A stretch of DNA of 52,256 nucleotides from an uncultured Chloracidobacterium sp. GTDB lineage: Bacteria; Acidobacteriota; Blastocatellia; Chloracidobacteriales; Chloracidobacteriaceae. The notes beneath the pieces were generated by a model that saw only the letters and a program-made list of their open reading frames with translations, had not been told where the DNA came from and searched no databases. A program made the translations under genes and the position numbers. Of this stretch, positions 36,602 through 46,818 are shown piece after piece. Positions within the stretch are counted from its first letter, which is position 1, and each line of letters begins with the position of its first letter. The stretch covers positions 1 to 52,256 of the forward strand of contig CALCKX010000024.1 of the NCBI GenBank assembly GCA_937966115.1, in the 5' to 3' direction.

Positions 36602-38278
36602 ATGCGAGCCGTGAACGATACCAGATTGGAAATCATCCCGCTCGGCGGACTTGGCGAGTTCGGAATGAACTGCATGGTCATGCGCTACGGCGAGGACATC
36701 ATCGTGGTTGACGCCGGGCTGATGTTCTCCGAAGTCGGTCACTTTGGCGTGGACTCGATGACGCCGGACTTCACCTTTCTTGAACGTCACCGGGAGCAGG
36801 TTCGCGCCGTCATTCTCACGCACAGCCACGAAGACCACATTGGATCGCTCCCGTTCCTGCTCCAAAAGGTCAATGCGCCGGTGTATGGCACGCCCTATAC
36901 GCTGCGGATCGTCGAGCCGCGGCTGGAAGAGCGCCGCCTGCTAGCGTCCGCCGCGCTGCGCTCGGTTCAGGCGGGCGACAGCATTCAGGTCGGGGCGTTT
37001 TCAGTTGAATACATCCGCGTCTCGCATTCCACGGTAGACTGCTGCGCGCTGGCCATCACGACGCCCATCGGAACCGTCGTTCACACGGGCGACTTCAAGT
37101 TTGACGCCACGCCGGTCTGCGGCGAGCCAATTGACGTCGACCGGCTGCGCGAGCTTGGTCGGCGGGGCGTGCTGGCTCTGTTGTCGGATTCGACGAACGT
37201 CGAGCGTCCTGGCCAAATGCCCTCGGAGCGGGTCGTGATCCCGGCGCTGGAGGACATTTTCGACCGGGCCGCGGGACGCATCTTCGTCAGTTGCTTCGCG
37301 TCCAGCATCCACCGCATCCAAATCATCTTCGACCTGGCGCGGCAGTTCGGGCGGCAGGTCGTGGCGGTCGGGCGGGCGATGGAGCGTAACATCGAGCTGG
37401 CCGAGCGCACGGGCTTCCTTGACACGGCGGGCGCGCTCGTCAGCGCCAAGGACTTCAAGCGCTTTGACCCAAGCGAAATCGTTGTCTTGGCGTCGGGCTG
37501 CCAGGGCGAGCCAATGGGCGCGATGTGGCGCATCGCCGACCGGAGCCACCGGCAGGCCTGGATGGACGCCGGCGACACCGTGGTGCTGTCGGCGCGTCAA
37601 ATTCCGGGCAATGAAAAAGCCATCTCGAAGCTCATCAACCGCTGCTATCGCAATGAAGCGCCGGTCATTGACTCCACCCAGGCGCGCATCCATGTCTCGG
37701 GGCACGGCGCGCAGGAAGACCTGCGACTGATGCTTGAGGCGGTGCGCCCAAAGTACTTCATCCCCATTCACGGCGAATACCGTCAGCTTTATCGGCACAA
37801 GATGTTCGCCTGCCAGACGCTGGGCTATGCGCCCGACCGCGTGATCCTGATTGAAAGCGGCGACGTCATCACGCTGGACGGCGAGACGGCCCACATCGGC
37901 GACAAGATTGCGGTCAACCGGGTGTACATTGACGATACCTGCTCCCTTGAGCTGGATGAAACCCTGCTGCGCGACCGGCGCCGCCTCGCCTATGAAGGGG
38001 TTATCATTGCTGGCATCGCGGTCGAGGAAGCCACCGGAAGCTTGCTTGGCCCGCCCGAAATCACGACGCGCGGCTATCTTGGCGTGGACGGCGACGAAGA
38101 GGAAATCGCCGAGCTGCGCGATGTCATTGTCTCTGCCGTGGAGGCGATTCCGCCGCGGGAGCGCGTCAATGGCGACAAGGAGCGCTTCCAGGAACACTTG
38201 CGGCTGGCGCTCAAGCGCCACATCATGCGCCTGACCGGTCAAAAGCCGGCGATTGTCCCGCTGGTCGTCGCGGTCTGA
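36602..38278 (+). CDS. rnj: Ribonuclease J
   Basis: Beta-CASP metallo-beta-lactamase-fold nuclease with 5'-exonuclease and endonuclease activity on RNA, important for mRNA decay and rRNA processing. The zinc motif HSHEDHIG starts at His74; LGGLGEFGMNCM at the N-terminus, SDSTNVERPG, SARQIPGNE and HVSGHGAQEDL are further family blocks. It has 558 residues. GAAAGGA precedes ATG 36602. Its TGA shares one base with the priA start, which joins the two genes in one transcript. Confidence 0.96.
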   Translation: MRAVNDTRLEIIPLGGLGEFGMNCMVMRYGEDIIVVDAGLMFSEVGHFGVDSMTPDFTFLERHREQVRAVILTHSHEDHIGSLPFLLQKVNAPVYGTPYTLRIVEPRLEERRLLASAALRSVQAGDSIQVGAFSVEYIRVSHSTVDCCALAITTPIGTVVHTGDFKFDATPVCGEPIDVDRLRELGRRGVLALLSDSTNVERPGQMPSERVVIPALEDIFDRAAGRIFVSCFASSIHRIQIIFDLARQFGRQVVAVGRAMERNIELAERTGFLDTAGALVSAKDFKRFDPSEIVVLASGCQGEPMGAMWRIADRSHRQAWMDAGDTVVLSARQIPGNEKAISKLINRCYRNEAPVIDSTQARIHVSGHGAQEDLRLMLEAVRPKYFIPIHGEYRQLYRHKMFACQTLGYAPDRVILIESGDVITLDGETAHIGDKIAVNRVYIDDTCSLELDETLLRDRRRLAYEGVIIAGIAVEEATGSLLGPPEITTRGYLGVDGDEEEIAELRDVIVSAVEAIPPRERVNGDKERFQEHLRLALKRHIMRLTGQKPAIVPLVVAV

Positions 38279-40860
38279 TGACGGCGGCCAGGGGTCAAGC
38301 CGTCTGCGCTTTCCAAAGCGGGACAGAGACTATGCCGGAAGCCACGCGCTCGCTAGCCGATCAAGCTCCCGACTCCCTGCCAGACCTCTTTGCGGAAGTC
38401 GCCGTGCCCGCCGCGGTGAGGCGGACTTACGCCTACCGCGTCCCGCCGCGCTATCAAGCCTGGGCTGCGCCGGGCTGCCGCGTGGTCGTCCCGTTCGGAC
38501 GCCAAACGCTGATCGGCTATGTCGTCGCCGTCAGCGAGCGGCCGCCGGACCAGGTGAACCCCGGCGACCTCAAGGACATCCTCGACTGGCTCGACGAGAC
38601 GCCCGTCATCAATGCGGAGATTCTGGCGCTGACGCAGTGGGTCGCCGATTACTACTATGCGCCGTGGGGCGAAACGCTGAAAGCGGCGCTGCCGGCCGGA
38701 CTCGATGTGGCTCTCGAAGAATGGGCGATGCTGACGGAAGACGGGCGGGCCGCGCAGGCGCGCCGCCCGCCCGCGCCTGCATCCGCGCCGACGCGCAACG
38801 AGCGCTTTCTCGACTGGCTGGCCGAGGTTGGCGGCGAGAGCGCGCTTGAGGGGCTGCCGACGGATCGCTTCGGGAAGCATCCGCGGCAAGTCGCGCGCGA
38901 CCTCGAGCGCGCCGGCCTGGTGACGATTGCCGCGCGACCGACGCAGGCGCGGGCGGGCGCCCGGCGGCGGCTCGTCGCTCGCCTGCTGACGACCCCGAAA
39001 AAGCCCGTCTCGCCGGGGCAAGCGCGGGTGCTGGAGCAGCTCCGGAAAGGCGCGGCGGAAGCCGTGGCCGACCTGGCCATGCGCGCTGAAGTCAGCCCCT
39101 CCGTCATTCGTCAGATGGCCAAGCAAGGCCTGGTCGAGATTATCCCGGAGACGGTTCGACGCAACCCGCTCGCGCACCTGGCCAACCTGCCGGCCGCGCC
39201 GCCCCTCGCTCTAAACGACGCCCAGCGCCAGGCCTGCGAGGCGATCCTCGCGGCCCATGACGCCGGCAAGTTCCACACGTTCTTGCTCCACGGCGTGACG
39301 GGCTCAGGCAAGACGGAAGTTTATTTGGAGGTTATCGACGCCGTCCTCAAGCGGGGCGGCTCAGCCCTGATGCTCGCTCCGGAAATCGGACTGACGCCCA
39401 TGCTGGCGCGGCGGCTCATCCAGCGGTTCGGGTCGCTGGTGGCGCTGCTGCACTCCTCGCTTTCGCTCGGCGAGCGCGTGGACGAATGGGAGCGTATCCG
39501 CGCCGGCGAGGCGCGGGTCGTCATTGGCACGCGCTCGGCGGTGTTCGCGCCGCTGGTCAACCTGCGCCTGATCGTCGTGGATGAGGAACACGACAGCTCC
39601 TACAAGCAGTCCGAGGGCGCGCCGCATTACCACGGGCGCGATACGGCGATTCTGCGCGCCAGTCGGCTCGACTGCCCGGTGATTTTAGGCAGCGCCACCC
39701 CGGCCATTGAAACCTTTCAGCACGCCCAGGCTGGAAAATACACGCGCTTGACGCTGCCGCAGCGCATCGGCAACCGCCGCCTCCCCGAAGTGACGCTGGT
39801 GGACATGCGCGAAGTTTTCAAGCGCCATAAGGCGCCGCGCTTCATTTCGGACGAGCTGCAAGCTGCCATCAGTGAAACCTGCGCCCAAGGCGAGCAGGCG
39901 ATGATCCTGCTCAACCGGCGGGGCTTCGCGAGTTGCTGGCTGTGTCGGGAATGCGGCTTCGTGGCCGAGTGTCCGCACTGCTCGGTAACGCTGACCTACC
40001 ACCGGAGAGACCACTATCTGGCTTGTCACTACTGCGGCTACACCGCGCCGCCGCCCAGCGTCTGCCCGGAATGTCGCGGCGAGGGGATCGCGTATGTCGG
40101 CGAAGGCACGGAGCAGCTCGAAACGCGCCTGCGGGAGTTGTTCCCGACGCTCTCTATCGCTCGTCTGGATCGGGACACGACCCGGCGGCGCGGCGCCTTC
40201 GAGCGCATCTTCAACGACTTCGCTTCGGGCAGCCTTGACATCCTAGTTGGCACGCAGATGATTGCCAAAGGGCATGACTTCCCGAATGTCACGCTGGTGG
40301 GCGTGGTCTCGATTGACGCGGGACTGATGATGCCGGATTTTCGGGCGCCGGAGCGCGCCTTCCAGCTCATCGCGCAGGTAGCCGGCCGGGCCGGGCGCGG
40401 CGACCGCCCCGGGCGCGTGATCGTTCAAACCTATCGCCCTGATCACTACGCCCTGGTCGCCGGGTGCAAGCAGGACTACGCAGCCTTTTTCGAGCAGGAA
40501 ATCATTCAACGGCGCGAGATGTATTACCCGCCCTTCTGCGTGCTCGCCAATATCATCATCCGCCACGAGCGCGAGCTGGAGGGGCAGGCGATCGCCGAAA
40601 AGGCGGCGGCCATCCTGCGCTCATCGCTCGGGGACGCCGCCCTGGCCCGGGACGGGCAGAGCGACAAATACGCCTTGCGCGCGCTGGGGCCGGCGCCGGC
40701 GCCGCTGGCGCGGCTGCGCGGCGAGCACCGCTTTCAGATTCTGCTCAAGGCGCGGCAGCGCCGCCGCCTGCGCCAGGCGCTGGAGCGACTCTTGCCGGAA
40801 CTGACCGACACTGAGCGTCGCCACCTGTTCATCGAGATTGACCCGCTCGACCTGATGTGA
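38278..40860 (+). CDS. priA: Primosomal replication restart helicase PriA
   Basis: 3'-5' helicase that reloads the replisome at stalled forks. An N-terminal DNA-binding domain (AYRVPPRYQ ... GCRVVVPFG) precedes the helicase core: Walker A GVTGSGKTE from Gly339, Walker B DEEH from Asp435. The zinc-binding domain (CWLCRECG, CPHC, CHYCG, CPEC) is inserted as usual, and the C-terminal domain is present. At 860 residues it is somewhat longer than E. coli PriA (732), mainly through the winged-helix region. ATG 38332 is an alternative start. Confidence 0.97.
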   Translation: MTAARGQAVCAFQSGTETMPEATRSLADQAPDSLPDLFAEVAVPAAVRRTYAYRVPPRYQAWAAPGCRVVVPFGRQTLIGYVVAVSERPPDQVNPGDLKDILDWLDETPVINAEILALTQWVADYYYAPWGETLKAALPAGLDVALEEWAMLTEDGRAAQARRPPAPASAPTRNERFLDWLAEVGGESALEGLPTDRFGKHPRQVARDLERAGLVTIAARPTQARAGARRRLVARLLTTPKKPVSPGQARVLEQLRKGAAEAVADLAMRAEVSPSVIRQMAKQGLVEIIPETVRRNPLAHLANLPAAPPLALNDAQRQACEAILAAHDAGKFHTFLLHGVTGSGKTEVYLEVIDAVLKRGGSALMLAPEIGLTPMLARRLIQRFGSLVALLHSSLSLGERVDEWERIRAGEARVVIGTRSAVFAPLVNLRLIVVDEEHDSSYKQSEGAPHYHGRDTAILRASRLDCPVILGSATPAIETFQHAQAGKYTRLTLPQRIGNRRLPEVTLVDMREVFKRHKAPRFISDELQAAISETCAQGEQAMILLNRRGFASCWLCRECGFVAECPHCSVTLTYHRRDHYLACHYCGYTAPPPSVCPECRGEGIAYVGEGTEQLETRLRELFPTLSIARLDRDTTRRRGAFERIFNDFASGSLDILVGTQMIAKGHDFPNVTLVGVVSIDAGLMMPDFRAPERAFQLIAQVAGRAGRGDRPGRVIVQTYRPDHYALVAGCKQDYAAFFEQEIIQRREMYYPPFCVLANIIIRHERELEGQAIAEKAAAILRSSLGDAALARDGQSDKYALRALGPAPAPLARLRGEHRFQILLKARQRRRLRQALERLLPELTDTERRHLFIEIDPLDLM

Positions 40861-40901
40861 AGCGCGGAGCGTAACGCGCTCTCCGTCCCAGCCTTTCAGC
40901 C

Positions 40902-42818
40902 ATGTCGAAGATTCGCATTTTGCCGGACTCCGTCGCCAATCGCATTGCCGCGGGCGAGGTCGTCGAGCGTCCCGCCTCAATTGTCAAGGAATGCCTCGAA
41001 AACGCCCTCGATGCCGATGCGCGGCAGATTGACATCGCCATCGAGCGCGGCGGCAAGGAGTTCATTCGCATTCGAGACGACGGCGAAGGCATGACGCGCG
41101 ATGACGCCCTTCTGGCCTTTGAGCGTCACGCGACCAGTAAAATCCGCGCGGCGGAAGACCTCGCCAAGATTCAAACCTTCGGCTTTCGCGGCGAAGCCTT
41201 GGCGGCCATCGGCTCGGTCACGCGCATCACGCTCACGACGAAGCCGCGCGGCGCGACCTGCGGCACGGAGGTCTCAATCGAAGGCGGAAAAGTTCGCCAC
41301 GTCCGCGACGCCGCCGCGCCGGGCGGCACGGAAATCATTCTGCGCGATCTGTTCTTCAATCTGCCGGCCCGGCGCAAGTTTCTCAAAACCGACGCTACGG
41401 AGGCGTTTCACATCGTCAACCTCGTCACGCACTACGCGCTGGCCAACCCGACGCGCGGCTTCCGCCTCGAGCATAACGGACGGCAGACGCTGGGCGTCAC
41501 GGCGACGACCGACTTGCGGGCGCGCGCCTACCAGCTTTTTGGCGCGGGCTTGCTCGACAGCCTGGTTCCGATTGACTTCGCTCAGGATGACGTGGTCGTT
41601 CGCGGCTTCGCCTCGCGACCGCACATCCAGCGGACCAGCCGCGACGGGCAGTATCTCTTCGTCAACGGGCGCTTCGTCCGCGACAAGCTCCTCGGGCGGG
41701 CGCTTTCCGACGCCTACCGGAACATCTTGCCGCCGGGCGCTTTCCCAGCAGCGATGCTCTTCGTGGAGGTGCCGCCCGAAGCGGTCGATGTGAACGTTCA
41801 CCCGCAGAAGACCGAAGTTCGCTTTCGAGCGCCGCAGCGGGCGCTGGAAAGCGTCGTGGCGGCGGTGCAGCGAGCCCTTGGCGCCGCGCCCCGCTTCGCG
41901 CCCTTCCCAGCGCGGCCGGCATCGCCCCCGTCCCGAACGGACGCCGGCGCGCCGCCGCCCAGCCCAGCCGCCGTACAGGCCGCGCTCAGCGCCTTCGCGC
42001 CAGAGCCGCCGCGCCCGCCGGAGCCGCCGCCCATCTCGGACGGCAAAGGCGAGCGGCAGCCGCCGCCTTTTTTCGCCGCGCCGCCGCCCCTGGAATCGGC
42101 CCCGCCGGCGGATGGCCGGGCGACGGAGGACGCGGCGGCGCAGCGTCTCAGCGCCATTCTGGGCGGGCGACCCCGCGCCCGCTGCGCCGGCGCCACTCGC
42201 TCGGCGGGCGCGCCGGCGGCAGGCGCCCGAGACGCCCGCCGGGCCGACGTCCGGATTTTAGGGCAGATTCATGATAGCTACATTGTGGCGGCCGATGCCG
42301 ACGGGCTGCTGCTCATCGATCAGCATGTGGCGCACGAGCGGATTTTGTTCGAGCAGCGCGCGCGGGCGCTGCTGGCCCGCGAGGTCATCACGCAAATGTT
42401 GCTGACGCCCCTCGTCGCCGACTTGTCCCCGGCGCAGGCGACGGCGTTCGACGCCATTGCCGACGAGCTGGAAGCGGCCGGCTTTCGAGCGACGCGCCTG
42501 GCCGGGCGAACCGTCGCCATCCAGGGCGTGCCGGCCGACTTGGCGGCTGAAGACGCCCACAGCTTGCTTGCCGAGCTGCTCGACACCCTGGCCGCCGAGC
42601 GCCAGGGCGTTTCGCGCGAGCATTTCCTGCGCGAGCTGGCCGCTGGCCTCGCCTGTCGGGCGGCGATCAAGATCAACCTGAGCCTGACGCCGGAAAAGAT
42701 GACCTGGCTGGTGGACGAGCTGTTTCAGTGCGCGCAGCCAACCAACTGCCCGCACGGGCGGCCGATCATCCTGCGCTTCGACCTGCCGATGATCGAGCGC
42801 GGATTCAAGCGAATCTAG
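40902..42818 (+). CDS. mutL: DNA mismatch repair protein MutL with endonuclease motif
   Basis: GHKL ATPase that links mismatch recognition by MutS to strand incision. ATPase motifs are ECLENALDAD, DDGEGM and GFRGEAL. After a Pro/Ala-rich linker (about residues 330-445) the C-terminal domain has DQHVAHERILFE from Asp473 and the CPHGRP motif from Cys616. These match the DQHA-x2-E-x4-E and C-P-H signatures of nicking MutL proteins, as found where MutH is absent. mutS is not in the window. A 6-bp hairpin (GAGCGG/CCGCTC) overlaps the stop region. Confidence 0.96.
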   Translation: MSKIRILPDSVANRIAAGEVVERPASIVKECLENALDADARQIDIAIERGGKEFIRIRDDGEGMTRDDALLAFERHATSKIRAAEDLAKIQTFGFRGEALAAIGSVTRITLTTKPRGATCGTEVSIEGGKVRHVRDAAAPGGTEIILRDLFFNLPARRKFLKTDATEAFHIVNLVTHYALANPTRGFRLEHNGRQTLGVTATTDLRARAYQLFGAGLLDSLVPIDFAQDDVVVRGFASRPHIQRTSRDGQYLFVNGRFVRDKLLGRALSDAYRNILPPGAFPAAMLFVEVPPEAVDVNVHPQKTEVRFRAPQRALESVVAAVQRALGAAPRFAPFPARPASPPSRTDAGAPPPSPAAVQAALSAFAPEPPRPPEPPPISDGKGERQPPPFFAAPPPLESAPPADGRATEDAAAQRLSAILGGRPRARCAGATRSAGAPAAGARDARRADVRILGQIHDSYIVAADADGLLLIDQHVAHERILFEQRARALLAREVITQMLLTPLVADLSPAQATAFDAIADELEAAGFRATRLAGRTVAIQGVPADLAAEDAHSLLAELLDTLAAERQGVSREHFLRELAAGLACRAAIKINLSLTPEKMTWLVDELFQCAQPTNCPHGRPIILRFDLPMIERGFKRI

Positions 42819-42865
42819 AGCGGTCGCGCCGCTCCAGAACAGTCGCGCCGTTGAGGGGGGGGGCG

Positions 42866-44581
42866 CTACTCGGCCGCGACGATGCCGGGGCGCTTGAGGG
42901 TTTCGATGTATCGCTTGATGCCGTCGCACAGCGAATCGGCGATGCTCTGCCGAAACTCGATGGCGCGCAGGGCCTCGCCGTCCTTGGGATGGCTCAGGAA
43001 GGAGACTTCCGTCAGGACGCTGGGCATGTTCGCGCCCAGCAAAACCACGAACGGAGCTTTCTTGACGCCGCGATTGAAGCCGGCGGTCGGGCTGATGCGC
43101 CCCAATCCGGAGACGAGGCTCGACTGAATGCTCTGGGCGAACGTTCGCGACTCGGTCACGCGCGTGTCGGTCACGATGCGCTGGAGCAGCCCTTGCAGCT
43201 CTCCGGCGCTGCGCGACGTGGTGGCGTTTTCGCGGGTCGCCACGTCGAGCTCCTCCTTGGTCGCGTCCAAGCTCAGGAAGTAGGTTTCCACGCCGCTGGC
43301 CAGGGGCGTCGGGCTGGAGTTGAGGTGAATGGAAATGAACAAATCGGCCTGGCGAGCGTTGGCAATCGCCGTGCGCTCTTCCAGCGGCACGAAGCGGTCC
43401 GTATCGCGCGTCAAGACCACCTCGACGTCCCTCAGCTCGCGCTGAATGGCGGCCCGCAGGCGCAGGGCGATGTCGAGCGCGATATCTTTCTCGTACATCC
43501 CGTCCCGCCCAATCGCGCCGGTGTCCGAGCCGCCATGGCCGGGATCGACGATGATGCGCTTGACCTTGAGGCCAAGGGCGCGCATCAGCGAGCCGGTCAC
43601 CGCTTCCGACGCCGGCAGGGACGGCGCCTCCGCGACCAGCGACGGCTCTTCGGCAATCGGCTGCGCCCCGCGCACATCCGCGACGAGGCGCGCCGGATTG
43701 TCAAGGGCGAAGATGGCGAAGTCGCGGAGACGGGCGCACTCTATCCGAATCTCGACCGCCCCGTCCCGACTGCTGAGTCGGATGTGCCGCAGCATCCCGC
43801 CGGATGACGCGAGGCTTTGCGTCGGCGTCACCAGCGGCGACAGCCTGGCCGACGGGAGCTTAATGATGAGCGCCGTCCCCTCGACGCGCCGCTCATAGGC
43901 CGCGCCCACGCTCAAGTCGAGGATGACCCGCGCGTAGTCCGGTCCCGAAAAATGCCGAATTTGGCTGATGGTCGCAATCCCGGCGGCGTCTTCTTCGGAA
44001 TGCGCCTCGGCCACGTCGCGCGGATGCCGCTCTCCGGCCGTGGCCCGCAGGCGCGCCACGCAGGCGACCGCCTCGCGGGCGCTGACCGACTGGGGAAAGC
44101 GGAGAATGATTTCGCGGTACGCCTGCTCGGCGGCATCCGGCGCGTGCAGATCGCGCTCGTGAATGCGCGCCACGCCGACCAGCGCCCGCACCAGGAACGG
44201 CCCTTCCGGGTAACGCCGCAACACGCTGTCGTAGCTGTCCAGCGCGGCATAGAAGTACCGCGGCTTGTCGAAAAGCTGGGCCATCTCGCGGAAGATTTCG
44301 GCCCGCGCCACAAGCGCGGCATCGCCCGTCACGGCGGCGGCATCCAGGGCGATGGCGCGGGTATAGACATCCGCCAGCGCCAGATACTCGCTCTCTTCGC
44401 GGGCGGCGGGCGGGCGGCTATACAACGACTGCGCCAACAGCGTCGCCCGGTGCATCAGCTCATCCGCGGCGGAGAGCGTCGGCGTCGCCTGCGGGTGCGC
44501 CTGGTGCTCGCGCAGCGGGGCGAGCAAGACGAGCAAAAGGCTGAGCAGGAGCGAGTAACACAGCCTGAGCGAACGTTTCAC
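42866..44581 (-). CDS. N-acetylmuramoyl-L-alanine amidase with AMIN domain (AmiC-like)
   Basis: Zinc amidase that cleaves peptide from peptidoglycan, typically for daughter-cell separation. A signal peptide (hydrophobic residues 8-22) is followed by a helical TPR-like segment (about 40-180), an AMIN domain (about 202-305) that targets the septum or outer membrane, and the Amidase_3 domain (from about 340). Zinc ligands: His349 in DPGHGG, Glu364 in MYEKDIAL and the His of ISIHLNSSP; the catalytic Glu is in VLTEVSFLS. The helical domain ahead of AMIN is an addition to the E. coli layout. Confidence 0.94.
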   Translation of the reverse strand: MKRSLRLCYSLLLSLLLVLLAPLREHQAHPQATPTLSAADELMHRATLLAQSLYSRPPAAREESEYLALADVYTRAIALDAAAVTGDAALVARAEIFREMAQLFDKPRYFYAALDSYDSVLRRYPEGPFLVRALVGVARIHERDLHAPDAAEQAYREIILRFPQSVSAREAVACVARLRATAGERHPRDVAEAHSEEDAAGIATISQIRHFSGPDYARVILDLSVGAAYERRVEGTALIIKLPSARLSPLVTPTQSLASSGGMLRHIRLSSRDGAVEIRIECARLRDFAIFALDNPARLVADVRGAQPIAEEPSLVAEAPSLPASEAVTGSLMRALGLKVKRIIVDPGHGGSDTGAIGRDGMYEKDIALDIALRLRAAIQRELRDVEVVLTRDTDRFVPLEERTAIANARQADLFISIHLNSSPTPLASGVETYFLSLDATKEELDVATRENATTSRSAGELQGLLQRIVTDTRVTESRTFAQSIQSSLVSGLGRISPTAGFNRGVKKAPFVVLLGANMPSVLTEVSFLSHPKDGEALRAIEFRQSIADSLCDGIKRYIETLKRPGIVAAE

Positions 44582-44833
44582 GGCGCATTCCCTCGGTGGC
44601 GACGATGACCGGCAGTTCCAAAATCGCCGGACATTTCCCTGGCAGAGGCAAAACCTAACTTGTGACCGTGGCCAACCTCAAGCATAGCACAGCCCGCCAT
44701 TCGGCCAATGCCGCAATACCGCAAGAAGCTGCGCCGATACTGGAGAAAGCCGCTCGCCCATCCGTTCCTTGCCGCTATTCCTCGCCGCGGCTCTTGCCTG
44801 GCCAAGGCGCGGCGCCCGCCTGGCCGCTCGGCG
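44582..44833. other. Gap upstream of the amidase gene
   Basis: 252 bases between two minus-strand genes, with no convincing coding frame. On the minus strand TTGGCC and TATGCT (4 of 6 each) lie 16 bases apart, near 44690-44717, and could be the amidase promoter. Nothing else was noted. Confidence 0.3.
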
Positions 44834-46567
44834 CTACCGCGGCGGCGGAAGCCGCTCCGCGAGCGATTCGTTGAGCACCCGCCCGACCGCGCCGTTGGGC
44901 GCGGCGATCCCCAGCAGCGCGGCCAGGGTCGGCGCGATGTCCGACGGGCTGGCTTCCGTCAGATAGCGTCCGGCCCGGATGCCCCGCCCCATCAGTGACA
45001 GCGGCACGTGCGTGTCATACGGATGGGGCGTGCCATGCGTGGCGGCGACTTTGTAAAGCTCATCTCCAAAGAAGCAAAACGGCTCCGGCACGAGAAACAC
45101 ATCGCCGCCGCGCTGCGGGTGAAACGCCATCTGCACGCGCTGGGCGATGGGCGTTCGCGGCAGCGCGCCGGATAGAATTTGCGTCCGCGTGAAGGCGGCG
45201 GCGATCCCGCCGACGCCCAATGCGGCTTCCGCCGCGACCCGCTCGACGTCCGAGCGATCCAGCTTCTTGTCGGCCAGCGTCGCGAGGTCAAAGTAAATCG
45301 ATTCGGCTGAAAACCCGGCAAACCATGCCCCTTCCCCAAACTTGGCGTCCAGGGCGCGCTTGATGGCCACGGCGACCTGCTCGAAAGGGATTCGGCGGCT
45401 GTTGAGCCGCTGCCGCGCGGCATACTCCGGCACGGGCGCCACGCCATGGTCGGCCGTGAGAAAAACGAGCGTCTTATCAAGCCCTACCTTGCGGTCAATC
45501 AGGTCGAGCAAGCGCGCCAGGGTTTGGTCGGTGCGCACGGTCATGTCGAGCGCCTCGTGGCTGTTGGGCCCGAAGGCGTGTCCCGCGATGTCGTTGGCCG
45601 AGAAGCTGATGGCGAGGAGGTCGGGAATGGCGTCCGCGCCGAGCTTCTCGCCCTCAATGGCCGCCGCGGCGAAGTCGACAAGATAATCATTGGCCCAGGG
45701 CGTCATCGTGAAATCGTCGTAGAAGCGCGCATTGGGCTTGTCGCCGCGCCCGACCACGTGCGGGAAAGCGGGGCCGCCGCCGGCGAACCGCCCCTCATAG
45801 GGCGCGTCATCCGCGTCGCAGCGGTCATAGGCGCTTTGCGGCAGGGCTTTTTCCCACGTCTTGCCAAACCACTGGTCGGGGATCCGGCGGGCGTTGAAGC
45901 TCGTCGCCCAAGCGGGCAGCTCCTTCAAGTAGTAGGAGCTGGTCTGCATCTGGCCGCGCTTGTCATCAAACCAATAGGCGGCGTCGGCGGCGCGCCCGGC
46001 GGGCAAGATGGCGCCGCGATTCTTGAGCGAGACGCCGATGACCCTGGCCCGCCCGCCAGTCGCGCCCTTGAGCTCATCGCCCAGCGTCGAAACCAGCAAC
46101 CGGCGGGGCGAAGCCCCTTTCCCTTCCGGCACGCCGGTCGTCTCGTCGTCGGTGATGCTCTCGATTGACTTGCCGGTTTCGCGGTCATACCACTTGTTTC
46201 CAATGATGCCTGTGACGGCGGCCGTCGAGCCGGTCGTGACGACGGCGTGGCCCGGCGCGGTGTAGGTGCAGGCATGGAGATAATGGGCGTTGGCGAAGTA
46301 AGCCCCCTTCGCTTTGAGGCGCTTGAAGCCCCCTTCGCCAAAAAGGTCGTCGAATCGCTCCAGATAATCGGCGCGCAACTGGTCAACCACGATCCCCACG
46401 ACCAGCCGGCACTCGCTGGGCGCGGGAGGCAGCGGGCGGCTTGCCGCGCAGGCGGCCAGCTTGGGCAGGCCCGCAAGCGGCAGGATGACGACCGCCGCCG
46501 CGCAGGCGGCCAGTCTTCGGCTATAGGACAGGCTTCGGCAGTATGAGCGGCAGTATGAGAGGCGCAT
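44834..46567 (-). CDS. PafA-type alkaline phosphatase / type I phosphodiesterase family protein
   Basis: A 577-residue exported phosphatase of the alkaline phosphatase superfamily. The first metal-binding Asp62 is in VVGIVVDQLRADYL, the nucleophile is a Thr in TYTAPGHA, and further metal ligands are in SANDIAGHAFGP and FLTADHGVA. The N-terminus is hydrophobic and includes LAAC with Cys40, a plausible lipobox, so a lipoprotein is possible. GAGGAA lies five bases before ATG 46567; the longer frame to 46717 has no such support. It is divergent from the redox fusion gene. Confidence 0.92.
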   Translation of the reverse strand: MRLSYCRSYCRSLSYSRRLAACAAAVVILPLAGLPKLAACAASRPLPPAPSECRLVVGIVVDQLRADYLERFDDLFGEGGFKRLKAKGAYFANAHYLHACTYTAPGHAVVTTGSTAAVTGIIGNKWYDRETGKSIESITDDETTGVPEGKGASPRRLLVSTLGDELKGATGGRARVIGVSLKNRGAILPAGRAADAAYWFDDKRGQMQTSSYYLKELPAWATSFNARRIPDQWFGKTWEKALPQSAYDRCDADDAPYEGRFAGGGPAFPHVVGRGDKPNARFYDDFTMTPWANDYLVDFAAAAIEGEKLGADAIPDLLAISFSANDIAGHAFGPNSHEALDMTVRTDQTLARLLDLIDRKVGLDKTLVFLTADHGVAPVPEYAARQRLNSRRIPFEQVAVAIKRALDAKFGEGAWFAGFSAESIYFDLATLADKKLDRSDVERVAAEAALGVGGIAAAFTRTQILSGALPRTPIAQRVQMAFHPQRGGDVFLVPEPFCFFGDELYKVAATHGTPHPYDTHVPLSLMGRGIRAGRYLTEASPSDIAPTLAALLGIAAPNGAVGRVLNESLAERLPPPR

Positions 46568-46818
46568 GCGGATTCCTCGGTCAGCAAAACGTCGCCAGAC
46601 TTGGGCGGGACGGATGTGCCACGCCTGGCAAGGCTTTGCAAGGCTGAGCCGAGCTTGTGACGCAAATGTGTCGCGCCGGGCGGCAGGCGCGAAAAACTTT
46701 CCCGCCCAAAACTTCATCCCCCTGGAAGAGTGTGCTTTTATTCACCAATCAGCTATCCTTCCCCTGCGCGTCCACATCCTGACCTGAATCGCGGCGCCCG
46801 CCCGCGAAAAAGCCCGCT
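46568..46818. other. Divergent promoter region between phosphatase and redox-fusion genes
   Basis: 251 bases with no convincing gene. It presumably holds promoters for both directions. The stretch 46730-46760 is the most AT-rich part, but I cannot define -35/-10 pairs with confidence. Confidence 0.35.

Noticed and set aside
42854-42864. Run of nine G residues after mutL as a phase-variable tract
   Set aside because: It lies outside both genes (after mutL and after the amidase stop), so it cannot shift a reading frame.
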